A stretch of 64,000 nucleotides of DNA from Candidatus Thiothrix anitrata (GTDB lineage Bacteria > Pseudomonadota > Gammaproteobacteria > Thiotrichales > Thiotrichaceae): the NCBI RefSeq assembly GCF_017901155.1, contig NZ_CP072800.1, forward strand, positions 1,515,283 to 1,579,282, given 5' to 3'. Under the pieces are notes generated by a model. The model saw only the letters and a list, made by a program, of their open reading frames with translations. It was not told the origin of the DNA and ran no database searches. The position numbers and the translations under genes were made by a program. How positions within the stretch are numbered: position 1 is the first letter of the stretch; each line of letters begins with the position of its first letter. Below, in pieces: positions 11,702 through 23,502 of the stretch.

Positions 11702-11940
11702 GGGTTAATGTCTATTTTTCATCAAGTTGCCAAAAAAAGTTGCCAGACATTATCACATTGTGGAAGAATAAAAAATCTAAGCAGCAAGTGATGTCATCTG
11801 ACAGTAGTGATGCTTAGTATATAAGGAAATGCTCCGCCCGTAGTGGCAGATCAGGGAATAACAAAAAAAATAACTTTTAAACTGAAATCAAGCAGCTTAG
11901 TCCAACGCCCGTTGTACCGCTTCTTGGTTGAGAGCAATAA

Positions 11941-12993
11941 ATGCCAGCATTTAATGGAAAAATATTGAGCTATCTGCCGAACTTGTGCGTGCCGCAGGCG
12001 TTGTTACGCACAGTATTGGCTGCGGAGTTCTTAGCGATTATCTTGGCCTTGACTGTGGCATCAGACCTGAGTGATTTTTTCGTCAAGCTGGGGCTGCACT
12101 CGTTATTTGTGCAGTGGGTGGTGTTGGCTTCTACTTTTACGCTATGTCTGATTGGGCGGATTATTGTTAACCCGGAAACGCCACGGGCTACCGGTGTTGT
12201 GTTGGGTGTGGTGGCGTTGTTCACTTTATTGGCTTCGGTATTGGGGTTGGTATTGGCAGGCGGCCAAGGTGATTTGCTGGATAAACTGGCAGTCAGTGGT
12301 TTGTTTATTATCAAAAACTTGGTGATTGCTTTGGTGATTACCTTGGTATTGCTGCGCTATTTTTACATCCACAATCAGTGGGAAGCTACGGTCGAATCGG
12401 ATTCTGCCGCTAAGTACGATGCGTTGCAGGCACGGATGCGACCGCATTTTTTGTTTAATAGTTTAAACACGATTGCGCACTTGGTTCACAAGGATCCACA
12501 GCGTGCAGAAGATGCGTTATTGGATTTAGCCGATATTATGCGTCTAACACTCGACAAACGGTCGAGGATTTCTCTTCGGGAAGAGCTAGAGTTAACACTT
12601 GCCTATTTGCGTATGGAAGGTTTGCGTTTGGGAGAGAGACGCTTGCACGTTAAGTTGGATATGGATCGTAATAGTTTGCCGATGGAAATGGATATTCCGC
12701 CGTTTCTATTACAGCCATTGGTAGAAAATGCGGTGTACCACGGTATCCAGCCCCGTCAAGATGGTGGTTTGTTAACTGTCAGTCTTTACGATGCGGGTGG
12801 GCGTTTGGATGTGGCTGTGACAAACCCGTTGCCGCCAGCGGGTGTGAGTACGCATTCTAAGGGTAATCACATTGCCCAAGAAAATCTGGTGAACCGTTTG
12901 CGTCTAGCTTATGGTGATCGAGCCAATCTTAAAATACAAAAAAATCCTAATACGCAGCAGTACCGCGTCTCATTTTCCATCCCCAAGGAGTAG
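11941..12993 (+). CDS. algZ: Membrane sensor histidine kinase, AlgZ/LytS type
   Basis: A 350-residue kinase with about four transmembrane helices in residues 20-145 and no obvious periplasmic sensor. The cytoplasmic part is the His_kinase family found with LytTR regulators: ARMRPHFLFNSLNTIAHLVH carries the phospho-acceptor region and QPLVENAVYHGI belongs to the ATP-binding domain. It is followed 7 bp later by a LytTR regulator, and both are divergent from argH. That matches the argH/algZ-algR layout of Pseudomonas, where the pair controls alginate and twitching. The targets here cannot be read from the sequence. Confidence 0.85.
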   Translation: MPAFNGKILSYLPNLCVPQALLRTVLAAEFLAIILALTVASDLSDFFVKLGLHSLFVQWVVLASTFTLCLIGRIIVNPETPRATGVVLGVVALFTLLASVLGLVLAGGQGDLLDKLAVSGLFIIKNLVIALVITLVLLRYFYIHNQWEATVESDSAAKYDALQARMRPHFLFNSLNTIAHLVHKDPQRAEDALLDLADIMRLTLDKRSRISLREELELTLAYLRMEGLRLGERRLHVKLDMDRNSLPMEMDIPPFLLQPLVENAVYHGIQPRQDGGLLTVSLYDAGGRLDVAVTNPLPPAGVSTHSKGNHIAQENLVNRLRLAYGDRANLKIQKNPNTQQYRVSFSIPKE

Positions 12994-13000
12994 AAGAATT

Positions 13001-13747
13001 ATGACATTAAAAGTGTTGGTCGTTGATGATGAAGAATATGCCCGCGAACGGATTAAGGGGTTGTTGGCGACTCAGATGGATTATGCAGTTTGTGCCGAAG
13101 CCGAAAACGGGGTCGAGGCCGTGATGATGGCGGAACGCTATTTGCCTGACATAGTGTTAATGGATATTTCCATGCCAGCGATGGATGGATTGGAAGCAGC
13201 ACGTCATTTGTCAGGCATGGATAGCCCGCCAGCCGTCATATTCACCACAGCGTATGGTGAATATGCTTTAGAAGCATTCTCAACAAAAGCAACAGGGTAT
13301 CTTATGAAACCGATTAGACAAGAACAATTATTACAAAGTCTGGAACAAGCCCGTACCTTGAATCGTGCGCAACGTTTAGAAGCGTTGGAAGGGCGTGATA
13401 ACAGGAGTTTCCTGTCACGTAAGCACATTTGCGCACGGATGCGCGGCAACCTTGAGCTGATCCCTATTGAGGAGGTGGTTTATTTCCAGGCAGATCAAAA
13501 GTACGTCACAGTGCGTCACAAGAAAGGTGAGGTGATTATTGAGGAGTCTCTGAAATCCTTGGAAACTGATTTGGCTGACCGCTTTATTCGTATTCACCGA
13601 AACGCGCTCGTGGCGAAAACGGCTATTTCTGGCTTGTCTAAGTCATCCATTGGGCGCACCCAAGTGATTTTGGATAATGTGAAAGATCAGTTGGAAGTTA
13701 GTCGTCGTCATTTGGCGGAAGTGCGTCGTTTTGTCCGTAATCGTTGA
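13001..13747 (+). CDS. algR: LytTR-family response regulator, AlgR type
   Basis: A DNA-binding response regulator of 248 residues. A receiver domain (about 1-120) has the acidic pair DDEE and phospho-acceptor Asp55 in DIVLMDISMP. A LytTR DNA-binding domain follows (about 145-245, with FIRIHRNALVA). The start is the ATG at 13001, behind the AGGAG that closes algZ; this puts VLVVDDEE at the expected place. It is partnered with the kinase directly upstream. Confidence 0.9.
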   Translation: MTLKVLVVDDEEYARERIKGLLATQMDYAVCAEAENGVEAVMMAERYLPDIVLMDISMPAMDGLEAARHLSGMDSPPAVIFTTAYGEYALEAFSTKATGYLMKPIRQEQLLQSLEQARTLNRAQRLEALEGRDNRSFLSRKHICARMRGNLELIPIEEVVYFQADQKYVTVRHKKGEVIIEESLKSLETDLADRFIRIHRNALVAKTAISGLSKSSIGRTQVILDNVKDQLEVSRRHLAEVRRFVRNR

Positions 13748-13759
13748 TTATTCTCCTTT

Positions 13760-13790
13760 GAGGATGGTATGTGTGCCATCCTCACTTTTT
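13760..13790. terminator. Terminator between algR and the thioredoxin-like gene
   Basis: GAGGATGG and CCATCCTC form an 8-bp stem with an 8-base loop, followed on the plus strand by ACTTTTT. This is a good rho-independent terminator for algR, and the converging gene starts its stop codon a few bases later. Confidence 0.85.
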
Positions 13791-13794
13791 ATGG

Positions 13795-14295
13795 TTATTT
13801 CACAGTCGTGTGTGCTGTATTGATGGCATCCTCTAAATAAGCCCCGTAAAAATCAGGACTGGTGTAGCCTAACAGAGGTTCCGCAATGGCTTTTCCTGTT
13901 GAATCTAAAAAGAGTAGTGTCGGCGTGAGTGTTACGCCATGTTTGGCTGTAAAAGTATCGGCTTCCATGCGCTTTCCATCAAAGTCAGTAATCGTTTCAA
14001 CTTTACCTAAGCTGAAGCTGCGAATAATGACCCGCTCGTTGTAACCGGCATTTTTGCTCATGGGAATGAGGTATTCTGTTTCAAGTTGTCGACAGAAGGT
14101 GCAGTAGTCGGCACGGAACGCCAGCAGTAACGGCAGCTTTTTAGCATTCATCTCTTTGCCTAATGCTTGAAAATCGTATGTTTCCTCTAGTGTTGTGGCA
14201 TTTCCGCAAGCTCCGGTGAGTAATACTGTCAATATTGCAAATGTCGACAATATGCGTTGCAACGCTTTGTTAAGGGGCGATATAATGTGTTTCAT
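13795..14295 (-). CDS. Periplasmic thioredoxin-fold lipoprotein (SoxW-like)
   Basis: A 166-residue exported protein. A hydrophobic N-terminal segment ends in the lipobox-like LLTGAC (about residue 30), which suggests a lipoprotein anchored in the periplasm. The thioredoxin fold carries the redox pair in DYCTFCRQLE and a cis-Pro loop at LTPTLLFLD. This form resembles SoxW and related thioredoxins that keep sulfur-oxidation or cytochrome proteins reduced. That role is only inferred, since no sox gene is nearby. It stands alone between algR and the atp operon. Confidence 0.7.
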   Translation of the reverse strand: MKHIISPLNKALQRILSTFAILTVLLTGACGNATTLEETYDFQALGKEMNAKKLPLLLAFRADYCTFCRQLETEYLIPMSKNAGYNERVIIRSFSLGKVETITDFDGKRMEADTFTAKHGVTLTPTLLFLDSTGKAIAEPLLGYTSPDFYGAYLEDAINTAHTTVK

Positions 14296-14380
14296 CCAGC
14301 GGTTGACCCTATATTAGTATATCTTTATACTCCCCCGGATTAGCGAACAATGCTTCGTTAGCCAACAATTTGAGGAGCAG

Positions 14381-14731
14381 ATGCGCAACGTACTTATCAT
14401 TCAAGCAATCCTGATTTTGGCCGGTGTTGCTGTCTCACGGTACTATCAGGGTGATGCTGCGTTGCTTCCTGCATTCTATGGCGGAGCCATAGCTCTTGCC
14501 AATACTTTGCTACTTTCTCGGCGTGTCGCACAAGCGGGAGAAATAGCCAAAACGAACCCTGAGCGAAGTGTTTACGCGCTTTACTTTGGGGTCGTACAAC
14601 GTTTTGTATTTGTGCTGGTTGCGTTAGGTTTTGGGCTGGGTTATTTGCAGCTCACTCCCGTTCCCCTGCTGGGAACGTTTATGGTTGCGCAACTGGCTTA
14701 TATGCTGATGGGAACCCGCCACGTCGGGTGA
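14381..14731 (+). CDS. atpI: ATP synthase subunit I (AtpI-like)
   Basis: A small membrane protein (116 residues) with four predicted helices, first gene of the ATP synthase operon. AtpI-type proteins help assemble the c-ring. The sequence RYYQGDAALLPAFYGGAIAL matches the family feature of a small loop with Gly-Gly between helices 1 and 2. A GAGGAG lies just upstream of the ATG. The next gene, atpB, begins 42 bp later. Confidence 0.8.
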   Translation: MRNVLIIQAILILAGVAVSRYYQGDAALLPAFYGGAIALANTLLLSRRVAQAGEIAKTNPERSVYALYFGVVQRFVFVLVALGFGLGYLQLTPVPLLGTFMVAQLAYMLMGTRHVG

Positions 14732-14770
14732 TGCCAGCAAACGGTTTTTTAACTTTAGTGTACGGGGTGA

Positions 14771-15649
<879 letters not shown>

Positions 15650-15697
15650 GATTTTTTGATTTTACTTTTTAACTTTTAATTTTTCGGAGATTTCACA

Positions 15698-15985
15698 ATG
15701 GATGCAAATGCAATTGCTATGATCTATTCCTACACTGCTGTAGGCGTTGGCATTATCTTGGCTGCTGCTGGTCTGGGTTCAGCACTGGGCTGGGGTATGA
15801 TCTGTTCTAAATTCATCGAAGGCATCGCGCGTCAACCTGAAATGCGTGCGCAATTGACTGGTCAAATGTTGTTTACCGGTGGTTTGATGGAAGCATTCCC
15901 AATGATCGTTCTGGGTATCTCCATGTGGTTCATTTTTGCTAACCCGTTCATCGGCGCGGCTAAAGCAGCACTGGGCGCTGGTTAA
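15698..15985 (+). CDS. atpE: ATP synthase Fo subunit c
   Basis: Rotor ring subunit, 95 residues, two helices joined by the polar loop ARQPE. The ion-carrying residue is Glu65 in GGLMEAFPMI (E. coli has Asp). The residue after it is Ala rather than Ser/Thr, and the first helix lacks the sodium-type Gln, so a proton ring is the better reading. A GGAG precedes the ATG. Confidence 0.97.
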   Translation: MDANAIAMIYSYTAVGVGIILAAAGLGSALGWGMICSKFIEGIARQPEMRAQLTGQMLFTGGLMEAFPMIVLGISMWFIFANPFIGAAKAALGAG

Positions 15986-16028
15986 TTCCCCGATTGTTAA
16001 ACGTTGTTACTAACATTCGGAGGTTAAC

Positions 16029-16499
16029 ATGAACGTAACTGCAACCCTGATTGGTCAGATGATCGTTTTTTCGATCTTAATCTGGTTCGTCAAGAGTGTG
16101 CTGTGGGAGCCAATGCTGAAAGTGCTGGAAGACCGTAAAGCGCGTATCGCTGATGGTCTTGCTGCTGCTGAAAAAGGCAAGCACGAAGAGGAGCTGGCTC
16201 GTCAACACGCATTGGATGAGTTGAAAAAAGCCAAAGCTGAAGCTGCTGAAATCGTCGCACAAGCGCAAAAGCGTGCGTCTGAAATCGTGGACGAAGCCAA
16301 GAATGCTGCTGTGGAAGAAGCGGGTCGCGTAAAAGTGGCAGCTCAAGCAGACATCGAGCAGGAAGTTTCCCGCGCTCGTGAAAGTTTGCGTTCACAGGTG
16401 TCTGCACTGGCTGTTGCTGGGGCTGAGAAAATTCTTGGTCGCGAAGTGGATGCCAAAGCTCACGCTAAAGCATTGGATGAACTGGCTGCGCAAATTTAA
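16029..16499 (+). CDS. atpF: ATP synthase Fo subunit b
   Basis: Peripheral stalk: one N-terminal membrane helix (about residues 5-25) followed by a long charged helix rich in Ala, Glu and Lys that dimerises and reaches the delta subunit. The 156-residue length matches bacterial b subunits. It is spaced 43 bp from atpE and 11 bp from atpH within the operon. Confidence 0.96.
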   Translation: MNVTATLIGQMIVFSILIWFVKSVLWEPMLKVLEDRKARIADGLAAAEKGKHEEELARQHALDELKKAKAEAAEIVAQAQKRASEIVDEAKNAAVEEAGRVKVAAQADIEQEVSRARESLRSQVSALAVAGAEKILGREVDAKAHAKALDELAAQI

Positions 16500-16510
16500 G
16501 GTGGTGAACC

Positions 16511-17047
16511 ATGTCTGATTTGACAACCGCTGCCCGTCCTTACGCCCGTGCGGTGTTTGAGATGGCGCAGGAAGCCGGAAAGCTGACCGAATGGTCTGCT
16601 CAACTGGCAGCCATGTCTGCGGTCGTCGCGGCTGAAGGTTCATCTGCCTTGTTGGCTCATCCTCGCATGACCAAAGAGCAAAAAGCGGACGTATTCGGCG
16701 AGATTGCAGGCGATGCACTCGACGATCAAGGTCGCAATTTGCTCAAGGCACTGGCAGAACATGACCGATTTTCATTGTTGCCTGAAATTTCCACCCTCTT
16801 TGAACAAATGAAGGCGGAAGCGGAAGGTGCGATTGAAGCGGAAATTATTTCTGCACAGGAAATGAGCGATGACCAGCAGCAGACCATTGCTGCGGCACTC
16901 CAAAAACGCTTGGGACGTGAGATTAAGCTCGTCACTAAAGTTGACCCAGCCCTGATGGGTGGTGCGGTGATTCGCGCAGGTGACTTGGTGATTGACGGCT
17001 CAATCCAGAGCAGGCTGAAAGATATGAAGGCGGCGTTGGCGCGTTAA
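16511..17047 (+). CDS. atpH: ATP synthase F1 subunit delta
   Basis: Joins the peripheral stalk to the top of the F1 head. The 178-residue protein opens with TTAARPYARAVFEMAQ, the family's N-terminal helical start, and closes with the signature region KVDPALMGGAVIRAGDLVID. Length and position between atpF and atpA are standard. Confidence 0.96.
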   Translation: MSDLTTAARPYARAVFEMAQEAGKLTEWSAQLAAMSAVVAAEGSSALLAHPRMTKEQKADVFGEIAGDALDDQGRNLLKALAEHDRFSLLPEISTLFEQMKAEAEGAIEAEIISAQEMSDDQQQTIAAALQKRLGREIKLVTKVDPALMGGAVIRAGDLVIDGSIQSRLKDMKAALAR

Positions 17048-17074
17048 GCCCAGCCGATAATTGAGGAATAGCAT

Positions 17075-18616
17075 ATGCAACTTAACCCAACTGAAATCAG
17101 TGACCTGATTAAAAAGCGCATCAGCAGCTTTGAGTCTGGTGCTGAAGCTCGCACTGAGGGTACGGTTGTCTCCGTTACGGATGGTATCGTCCGCCTTCAC
17201 GGGCTTGGCGATGTAATGTCTGGCGAGATGATCGAATTCTCCAACGGTTCTTACGGTCTGGCATTGAATCTGGAGCGTGATTCTGTCGGTGCGGTTGTCT
17301 TAGGTGACTACAAAGGTATCACTGAAGGCGACACTGTAAAATGTACTGGTCGTATCTTAGAAGTACCCCACGGTCGTGGTTTGCTGGGTCGCGTTGTTGA
17401 CGCACTGGGTAACCCGATTGATGGTAAAGGCCCTGTCGACAACGACGGTTTCGCGCCGATTGAGCGCATGGCACCGGGCGTTATCGAACGTAAATCGGTT
17501 GACCAACCCATGCAAACCGGTGTGAAAGCACTGGATGCGATGGTTCCGGTCGGTCGTGGTCAACGGGAATTGATTATCGGCGACCGCCAAACCGGTAAAA
17601 CGGCTGTAGCAGTTGATGCGATCATTAACCAGAAAGGCAAAAACGTAAAATGTATTTACGTTGCTGTTGGTCAAAAAGCGTCTTCCGTTGCTAACGTGGT
17701 TCGCAAGCTGGAAGAATACGGCGCTCTGGAATACACCGTTGTGGTTGCTGCGACTGCGGCTGACCCAGCGTCCATGCAGTACCTCGCGCCTTACGCGGGT
17801 TGCACCATGGGTGAATATTTCCGTGACCGTGGTGAAGATGCGCTGATCGTGTATGACGATTTGACCAAGCAGGCTTGGGCTTACCGTCAAGTATCCTTGT
17901 TGCTGCGCCGCCCACCGGGTCGTGAAGCTTACCCTGGTGACGTTTTCTACCTGCACTCCCGTTTGCTGGAACGCGCTTCCCGCGTTAACGCTGAATACGT
18001 TGAAGCGTTCACCAACGGTGCTGTGAAAGGTCAGACTGGCTCATTGACTGCACTGCCAATCATCGAAACCCAAGGTGGTGACGTTTCTGCGTTCGTTCCG
18101 ACCAACGTTATCTCGATCACTGACGGTCAGATCTTCTTGGAAAGCGACCTGTTCAACGCGGGCATCCGTCCTGCGATCAATGCAGGTCTGTCAGTATCCC
18201 GCGTCGGTGGTTCTGCACAAACCAAGATCATCAAGAAACTCGGTGGTGGTGTGCGTCTGGCATTGGCGCAGTACCGTGAATTGGCAGCGTTCTCCCAGTT
18301 CGCATCCGACCTCGACGAAGGCACTCGTAAGTCTTTGGCGCGTGGTCAACGTGTTACTGAACTGATGAAACAGCCGCAATTCTCCCCGCTGTCCGTAGCA
18401 GAAATGGCTTTCTCGTTGTTTGCAGCTAACGAGGGTTTCCTCGATGACGTAGACGCGAAGAAAATCGTGGATTTTGAAGCAGCGATGCTGAGCTATCTGC
18501 GTTCTTCTGAGAAGGCACTGCTGGATAAGATCAACGAGAAAGGTGATTTCAACGACGAGATTGCTGGTGCGATGAAAACCGCGCTGGAAACTTTCAAGTC
18601 GAAAAACACTTGGTAA
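17075..18616 (+). CDS. atpA: ATP synthase F1 subunit alpha
   Basis: Regulatory nucleotide-binding subunit of the F1 hexamer, 513 residues. The P-loop is GDRQTGKTA and the family signature [17 protein letters not shown] carries the arginine finger. [14 protein letters not shown] is the typical N-terminus that docks to delta. Nothing unusual is seen. Confidence 0.98.
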   Translation: MQLNPTEISDLIKKRISSFESGAEARTEGTVVSVTDGIVRLHGLGDVMSGEMIEFSNGSYGLALNLERDSVGAVVLGDYKGITEGDTVKCTGRILEVPHGRGLLGRVVDALGNPIDGKGPVDNDGFAPIERMAPGVIERKSVDQPMQTGVKALDAMVPVGRGQRELIIGDRQTGKTAVAVDAIINQKGKNVKCIYVAVGQKASSVANVVRKLEEYGALEYTVVVAATAADPASMQYLAPYAGCTMGEYFRDRGEDALIVYDDLTKQAWAYRQVSLLLRRPPGREAYPGDVFYLHSRLLERASRVNAEYVEAFTNGAVKGQTGSLTALPIIETQGGDVSAFVPTNVISITDGQIFLESDLFNAGIRPAINAGLSVSRVGGSAQTKIIKKLGGGVRLALAQYRELAAFSQFASDLDEGTRKSLARGQRVTELMKQPQFSPLSVAEMAFSLFAANEGFLDDVDAKKIVDFEAAMLSYLRSSEKALLDKINEKGDFNDEIAGAMKTALETFKSKNTW

Positions 18617-18631
18617 TGGGAGGTTATTCCT

Positions 18632-19489
18632 ATGGCAGGTGGTAAAGAAATACTGAGCCAGATCAAGAGTATCGGCAATACCAAGAAGATCACCAAGGCA
18701 ATGGAGATGGTTGCTGCATCCAAAATGCGCCGTGCGCAAGACCGGATGAAAGCCAGCCGCCCCTATGCTGACAAAATGCGTCAAGTGGTAGGTCACTTGG
18801 CGAATGGTCATCTTGAGTATAAGCACCCTTACACGCAAGAGCGTGAAACGGTGAAGCGAGTTGGTTACATCATCATGTCCTCTGATCGGGGTTTGTGTGG
18901 TGGTTTGAACGTCAACTTGTTCAAGAAAGCCTTGCAGAGCATTGCCGAATGGAAAAAGCAGGATGTCGAAGTCGACATTTGCGTTTTCGGGGCAAAAGCG
19001 GCTGCGGCGTTCCGCCGTTATGGGATCGTTGCCCAAAAAACCCACATGGGCGATGCGCCCAAAGTGGCGGATATGGTCGGCACGATCAAGGTGATGCTGG
19101 ATGCTTACGAAGAAGGTCGGATTGATCGCCTTTTCTTGGTTGAGAATGAATTCGTTAACAGCATGACGCAAAAGCCGCAGGTGACACAGCTTGTCCCGGT
19201 GGTTGCTTCTGCCACGGATTCAATCAAGCACCATTGGGACTATCTCTACGAGCCTGAGTCGAAAGACGTGATTGATGCATTGATGCAGCGGTACATTGAA
19301 TCGCTGGTTTACCAAGGTGCTGTTGAAAACGTTGCCTGTGAAATGGCAGCGCGGATGGTCGCGATGAAGAGCGCGTCCGACAACGCCGGTAAAATGATTG
19401 GCGATTTGAAGCTGATCTACAACAAAGCGCGTCAGGCGGCGATTACTCAGGAAATTTCCGAGATTGTTGCGGGTGCTTCAGCGGTCTAA
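18632..19489 (+). CDS. atpG: ATP synthase F1 subunit gamma
   Basis: Central rotor shaft, 285 residues, built from N- and C-terminal helices. The N-terminal motif is [20 protein letters not shown] and the C-terminal motif is [20 protein letters not shown]. The length matches proteobacterial gamma. A long open frame on the opposite strand at 18191-19171 has no start signal or family likeness and is a shadow. Confidence 0.97.
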   Translation: MAGGKEILSQIKSIGNTKKITKAMEMVAASKMRRAQDRMKASRPYADKMRQVVGHLANGHLEYKHPYTQERETVKRVGYIIMSSDRGLCGGLNVNLFKKALQSIAEWKKQDVEVDICVFGAKAAAAFRRYGIVAQKTHMGDAPKVADMVGTIKVMLDAYEEGRIDRLFLVENEFVNSMTQKPQVTQLVPVVASATDSIKHHWDYLYEPESKDVIDALMQRYIESLVYQGAVENVACEMAARMVAMKSASDNAGKMIGDLKLIYNKARQAAITQEISEIVAGASAV

Positions 19490-19526
19490 AGCTGTTACGG
19501 ATTTTAAATTTTTAGTGAGGTACTGA

Positions 19527-20906
<1,380 letters not shown>

Positions 20907-20915
20907 GGGGGCATC

Positions 20916-21344
20916 ATGGCGATGACATTTCATTTGGACGTAGTGACGGCAGAACAAGCACTGTTCTCCGGCACAGTCGAAGAAGTGATTGCACCGGGTG
21001 CAATGGGTGACTTAGGCATTATGCCGCGTCACTCGCAGTTGATTTCCAAGCTGCGTGCAGGCGAATTACAGTACAGAACGACCGAAGGCGCGATGGCATC
21101 GCTGTTCGTCTCCGGCGGTGTACTGGAAGTTCAGCCACACGTCGTGACGGTATTGGCTGACACCGGGATGCGTGCGGAAGACCTCGATGAGGCTGCCGCC
21201 CGCGAAGCGATGAAGCAAGCCACCGACGCGCTGCAAGGCAAAGACCCGGAAGACCTCGATTATGAGGCGATCCAGTCCGAGCTAGAAGCGGCGAAGGCGC
21301 AGATCGAAATGCTGCACCGGATTGGTAAAATGCGCGGTCACTGA
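20916..21344 (+). CDS. atpC: ATP synthase F1 subunit epsilon
   Basis: Rotor and inhibitory subunit, 142 residues: an N-terminal beta sandwich (about 1-85, LDVVTAEQALFSGTVEEVIA and GDLGIMPRHSQLI) and a C-terminal two-helix domain (about 95-140). It is the last gene of the operon, 9 bp after atpD, and is followed by a strong terminator. Confidence 0.96.
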   Translation: MAMTFHLDVVTAEQALFSGTVEEVIAPGAMGDLGIMPRHSQLISKLRAGELQYRTTEGAMASLFVSGGVLEVQPHVVTVLADTGMRAEDLDEAAAREAMKQATDALQGKDPEDLDYEAIQSELEAAKAQIEMLHRIGKMRGH

Positions 21345-21366
21345 GTTTGACGCAAGTCCGCAAAAA

Positions 21367-21397
21367 ACAGAAAGGCTGCCTAGTGCAGCCTTTCTGT
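21367..21397 (+). terminator. Terminator of the atp operon
   Basis: A perfect 13-bp stem, ACAGAAAGGCTGC and GCAGCCTTTCTGT, with a 5-base loop, 23 bp after the atpC stop. It is preceded by six A and followed by TATCGG. It separates the atp operon from the next gene set. Confidence 0.9.
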
Positions 21398-21507
21398 TAT
21401 CGGTGATTTTACGAAAGTAAGTAACACACCAAATATCTGAAAAAGTAGAGCGTGCGTCATCTACGTGCTAACTTAGCTTCACCCCATAACAACATAAGAC
21501 AATAATA

Positions 21508-21993
21508 ATGATGACAGTAGCAGAAGAGCTGGAGTTCACCCCCCCAGTACAAGACAAGAACCTCGATATGGTGCGCAACATTCTATTCGGTGAGCAGGCG
21601 CGTGACAGCGAGCGGCGTTTGGCGAATTTGGAGCGTTTCGTTAAGGTTTGGACCAATTCCGTGCGTGATGATATTCGTAAAAGTCACGACAGCCTAAACC
21701 ACGAATTACACCTTGTTCACGATCTGTTAGCCGAAGAGTCGCGGGCGCGGATTGCGGATGCGGGCGTGTCACGTAAAAATTACGAGCAAACTGGCAAAAG
21801 CATCGAAAGCTTATTCCGGCAATTGCAGCATACCCAAGATGCGTTTTCGCAACGTCTGGAACAGCAGCGCGAAGATTTGCTCAATGAACTGAAACAAGCC
21901 GCCGAACAGTTACGTCAGGATAAGATTGACCGCAAAGCCCTCGCGACCTTGCTGGATAATGTTAGCCGTCAACTGTCGATTGATCCGGTGTAA
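21508..21993 (+). CDS. Coiled-coil protein of the small-GTPase operon
   Basis: Not recognised as a named family. The 161-residue protein is soluble, almost entirely helical and strongly charged. It has heptad-like stretches at about 35-80 and 90-150 (SLFRQLQHTQDAFSQRLEQQ) and no signal peptide or membrane helix. The N-terminal part reads LDMVRNILFGEQARDSERRL. It is followed 3 bp later by the OmpA-domain gene and then the GTPase, so it probably acts as scaffold or effector in the same system. A second Met lies one codon into the protein, so the exact start is uncertain. Confidence 0.75.
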   Translation: MMTVAEELEFTPPVQDKNLDMVRNILFGEQARDSERRLANLERFVKVWTNSVRDDIRKSHDSLNHELHLVHDLLAEESRARIADAGVSRKNYEQTGKSIESLFRQLQHTQDAFSQRLEQQREDLLNELKQAAEQLRQDKIDRKALATLLDNVSRQLSIDPV

Positions 21994-21996
21994 ATC

Positions 21997-23493
21997 ATGA
22001 CGGGGACACCCGACGTTGAGCAGTTACGCCGCTTACTTTTCGGTAAGGATTACGACGCACTGCTGGCACTCAAGGAACAGTTTGAGCATTCCGACAAGTA
22101 CAGTGCCAGTGTCGCCGGGATTATTTCTGAGGCGTTGGCGTTGCGTGGCAGTCAAGACGATTCACTGTCGGCGGCATTAGCTCCGACGGTGGAGCTGGCG
22201 TTAACCAGTTCCATCAGCAATAACCCCAAACGCATTGCCGACATGCTGTACCCGGTGATGGGGCCTGCGATTCGCAAGTCCATTAACCAAGCCTTGAGCG
22301 AAGCTTTAGAAAACCTCAATCAGGTGCTGGAAAACAGTCTGTCGTTGCGTTCGTGGAAATGGCGGTTTGATGCATGGCGTACCGGGCAAAGTTACGCCAA
22401 AGTCGCGCTGTTACACACGTTGGTGTATCAGGTGGAACAGGTGTTTTTGATCCACCGTGAAAGTGGTTTACTGCTGCAACACGTTGAGTCCCCGCAAGCG
22501 ATCAGCAAAGACCCGGAAATGGTATCGGGAATGTTGACCGCAATTCAGGATTTTATTGCCGACTCGTTTGCGGTCAATCAGGCCGATACCTTGCGCACCC
22601 TGAGTTTAGGTGGGTTAACTGTGGTGATTGAACACGGCCCGCAAGCAGTGCTGGCAATGGTGGTGCGCGGCACTGTGCCGAGTGAATTACACGCCTTGTT
22701 ACTGGAAACGTCTGAGGCGATTCACCGCCAATACGCCGCTGCGTTTAAAGCGTATGACGGTGACATCCGCTTGTTTGCCAATGCCAATAACTTATTGAGT
22801 GATTGCCTGAAGTCTCAACAGCAGCGTAAATCACAAGGTTCACCTTGGTTGGCGTGGCTATTGCTGGCAACGGTGTTAGCTGGTGTGGTTTTCTGGCTGT
22901 ATACGGCATATCAGGCGGGGCAGGCACAGCAACAGCAGGCCGAACAAGCGCGACAGACGCAGCAACAAGCGATGCAAACCTTGGATGAGCGTTTGCAACA
23001 ATTACAAACTAATACCAGCGATTTGCAACAGTCCCTGCGTACTTTGTCCGACGAACAGCGGCAACAAAACACCCAGCGTCGTCAAGAGATTGAGCAAAAA
23101 ACCCAGCAACGCAGCGACGACGAACGCACGCTTGCGGGTTTGACGCGCGAAATCGAAGCCAGCAATTATCCATTTACTTCGGGTAGTTCCGAGGTGGCGT
23201 TAGACGAAATCAGTTTGGTTAAACTCGGTAAGTCAATTCAGCGTTTGGTGAGTACGGCGCAGCGCGTCGGTAAAATTCCTCAAGTAATGATTGTGGGCAA
23301 TGCGGATCAAACCGGCAACGAAACCATTAACCAGAAATTAGCACAACAACGCGCCGAGAATTTACGTGATGCACTGGTACGCAATGGCGTTCCGGCATTC
23401 GCGGTGGTGGCTTATAGCGCGGCGCAAGCAGGGCAGCCCGCGACTTTACAGAAGAACGAACGCAGCACCCGCTACCGTGTGGGGCTATTTTAG
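21997..23493 (+). CDS. Inner-membrane-anchored OmpA-domain protein
   Basis: A 498-residue protein in three parts. Residues 1-280 are cytoplasmic; a stretch near 145-255 (QVEQVFLIHRESGLLL, GMLTAIQDFIADSF, IEHGPQAVLAMVVRG) looks like a longin/roadblock-type alpha-beta domain, the fold that often binds small GTPases. One transmembrane helix follows (about 287-307, PWLAWLLLATVLAGVVFWLY). Then comes a Gln-rich coiled coil (310-380) and a C-terminal OmpA domain (about 390-498, VMIVGNADQTGNETIN) that should bind peptidoglycan. The arrangement would tie a cytoplasmic GTPase to the cell wall. The roadblock assignment is my reading and is unproven. Confidence 0.75.
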   Translation: MTGTPDVEQLRRLLFGKDYDALLALKEQFEHSDKYSASVAGIISEALALRGSQDDSLSAALAPTVELALTSSISNNPKRIADMLYPVMGPAIRKSINQALSEALENLNQVLENSLSLRSWKWRFDAWRTGQSYAKVALLHTLVYQVEQVFLIHRESGLLLQHVESPQAISKDPEMVSGMLTAIQDFIADSFAVNQADTLRTLSLGGLTVVIEHGPQAVLAMVVRGTVPSELHALLLETSEAIHRQYAAAFKAYDGDIRLFANANNLLSDCLKSQQQRKSQGSPWLAWLLLATVLAGVVFWLYTAYQAGQAQQQQAEQARQTQQQAMQTLDERLQQLQTNTSDLQQSLRTLSDEQRQQNTQRRQEIEQKTQQRSDDERTLAGLTREIEASNYPFTSGSSEVALDEISLVKLGKSIQRLVSTAQRVGKIPQVMIVGNADQTGNETINQKLAQQRAENLRDALVRNGVPAFAVVAYSAAQAGQPATLQKNERSTRYRVGLF

Positions 23494-23502
23494 GGGTTTA
23501 CT

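Noticed and set aside
18191-19171. A 326-codon open frame opposite atpA/atpG
   Set aside because: It overlaps two essential, fully matched genes, has no ribosome site and no recognisable motif; it reflects codon bias of the other strand.
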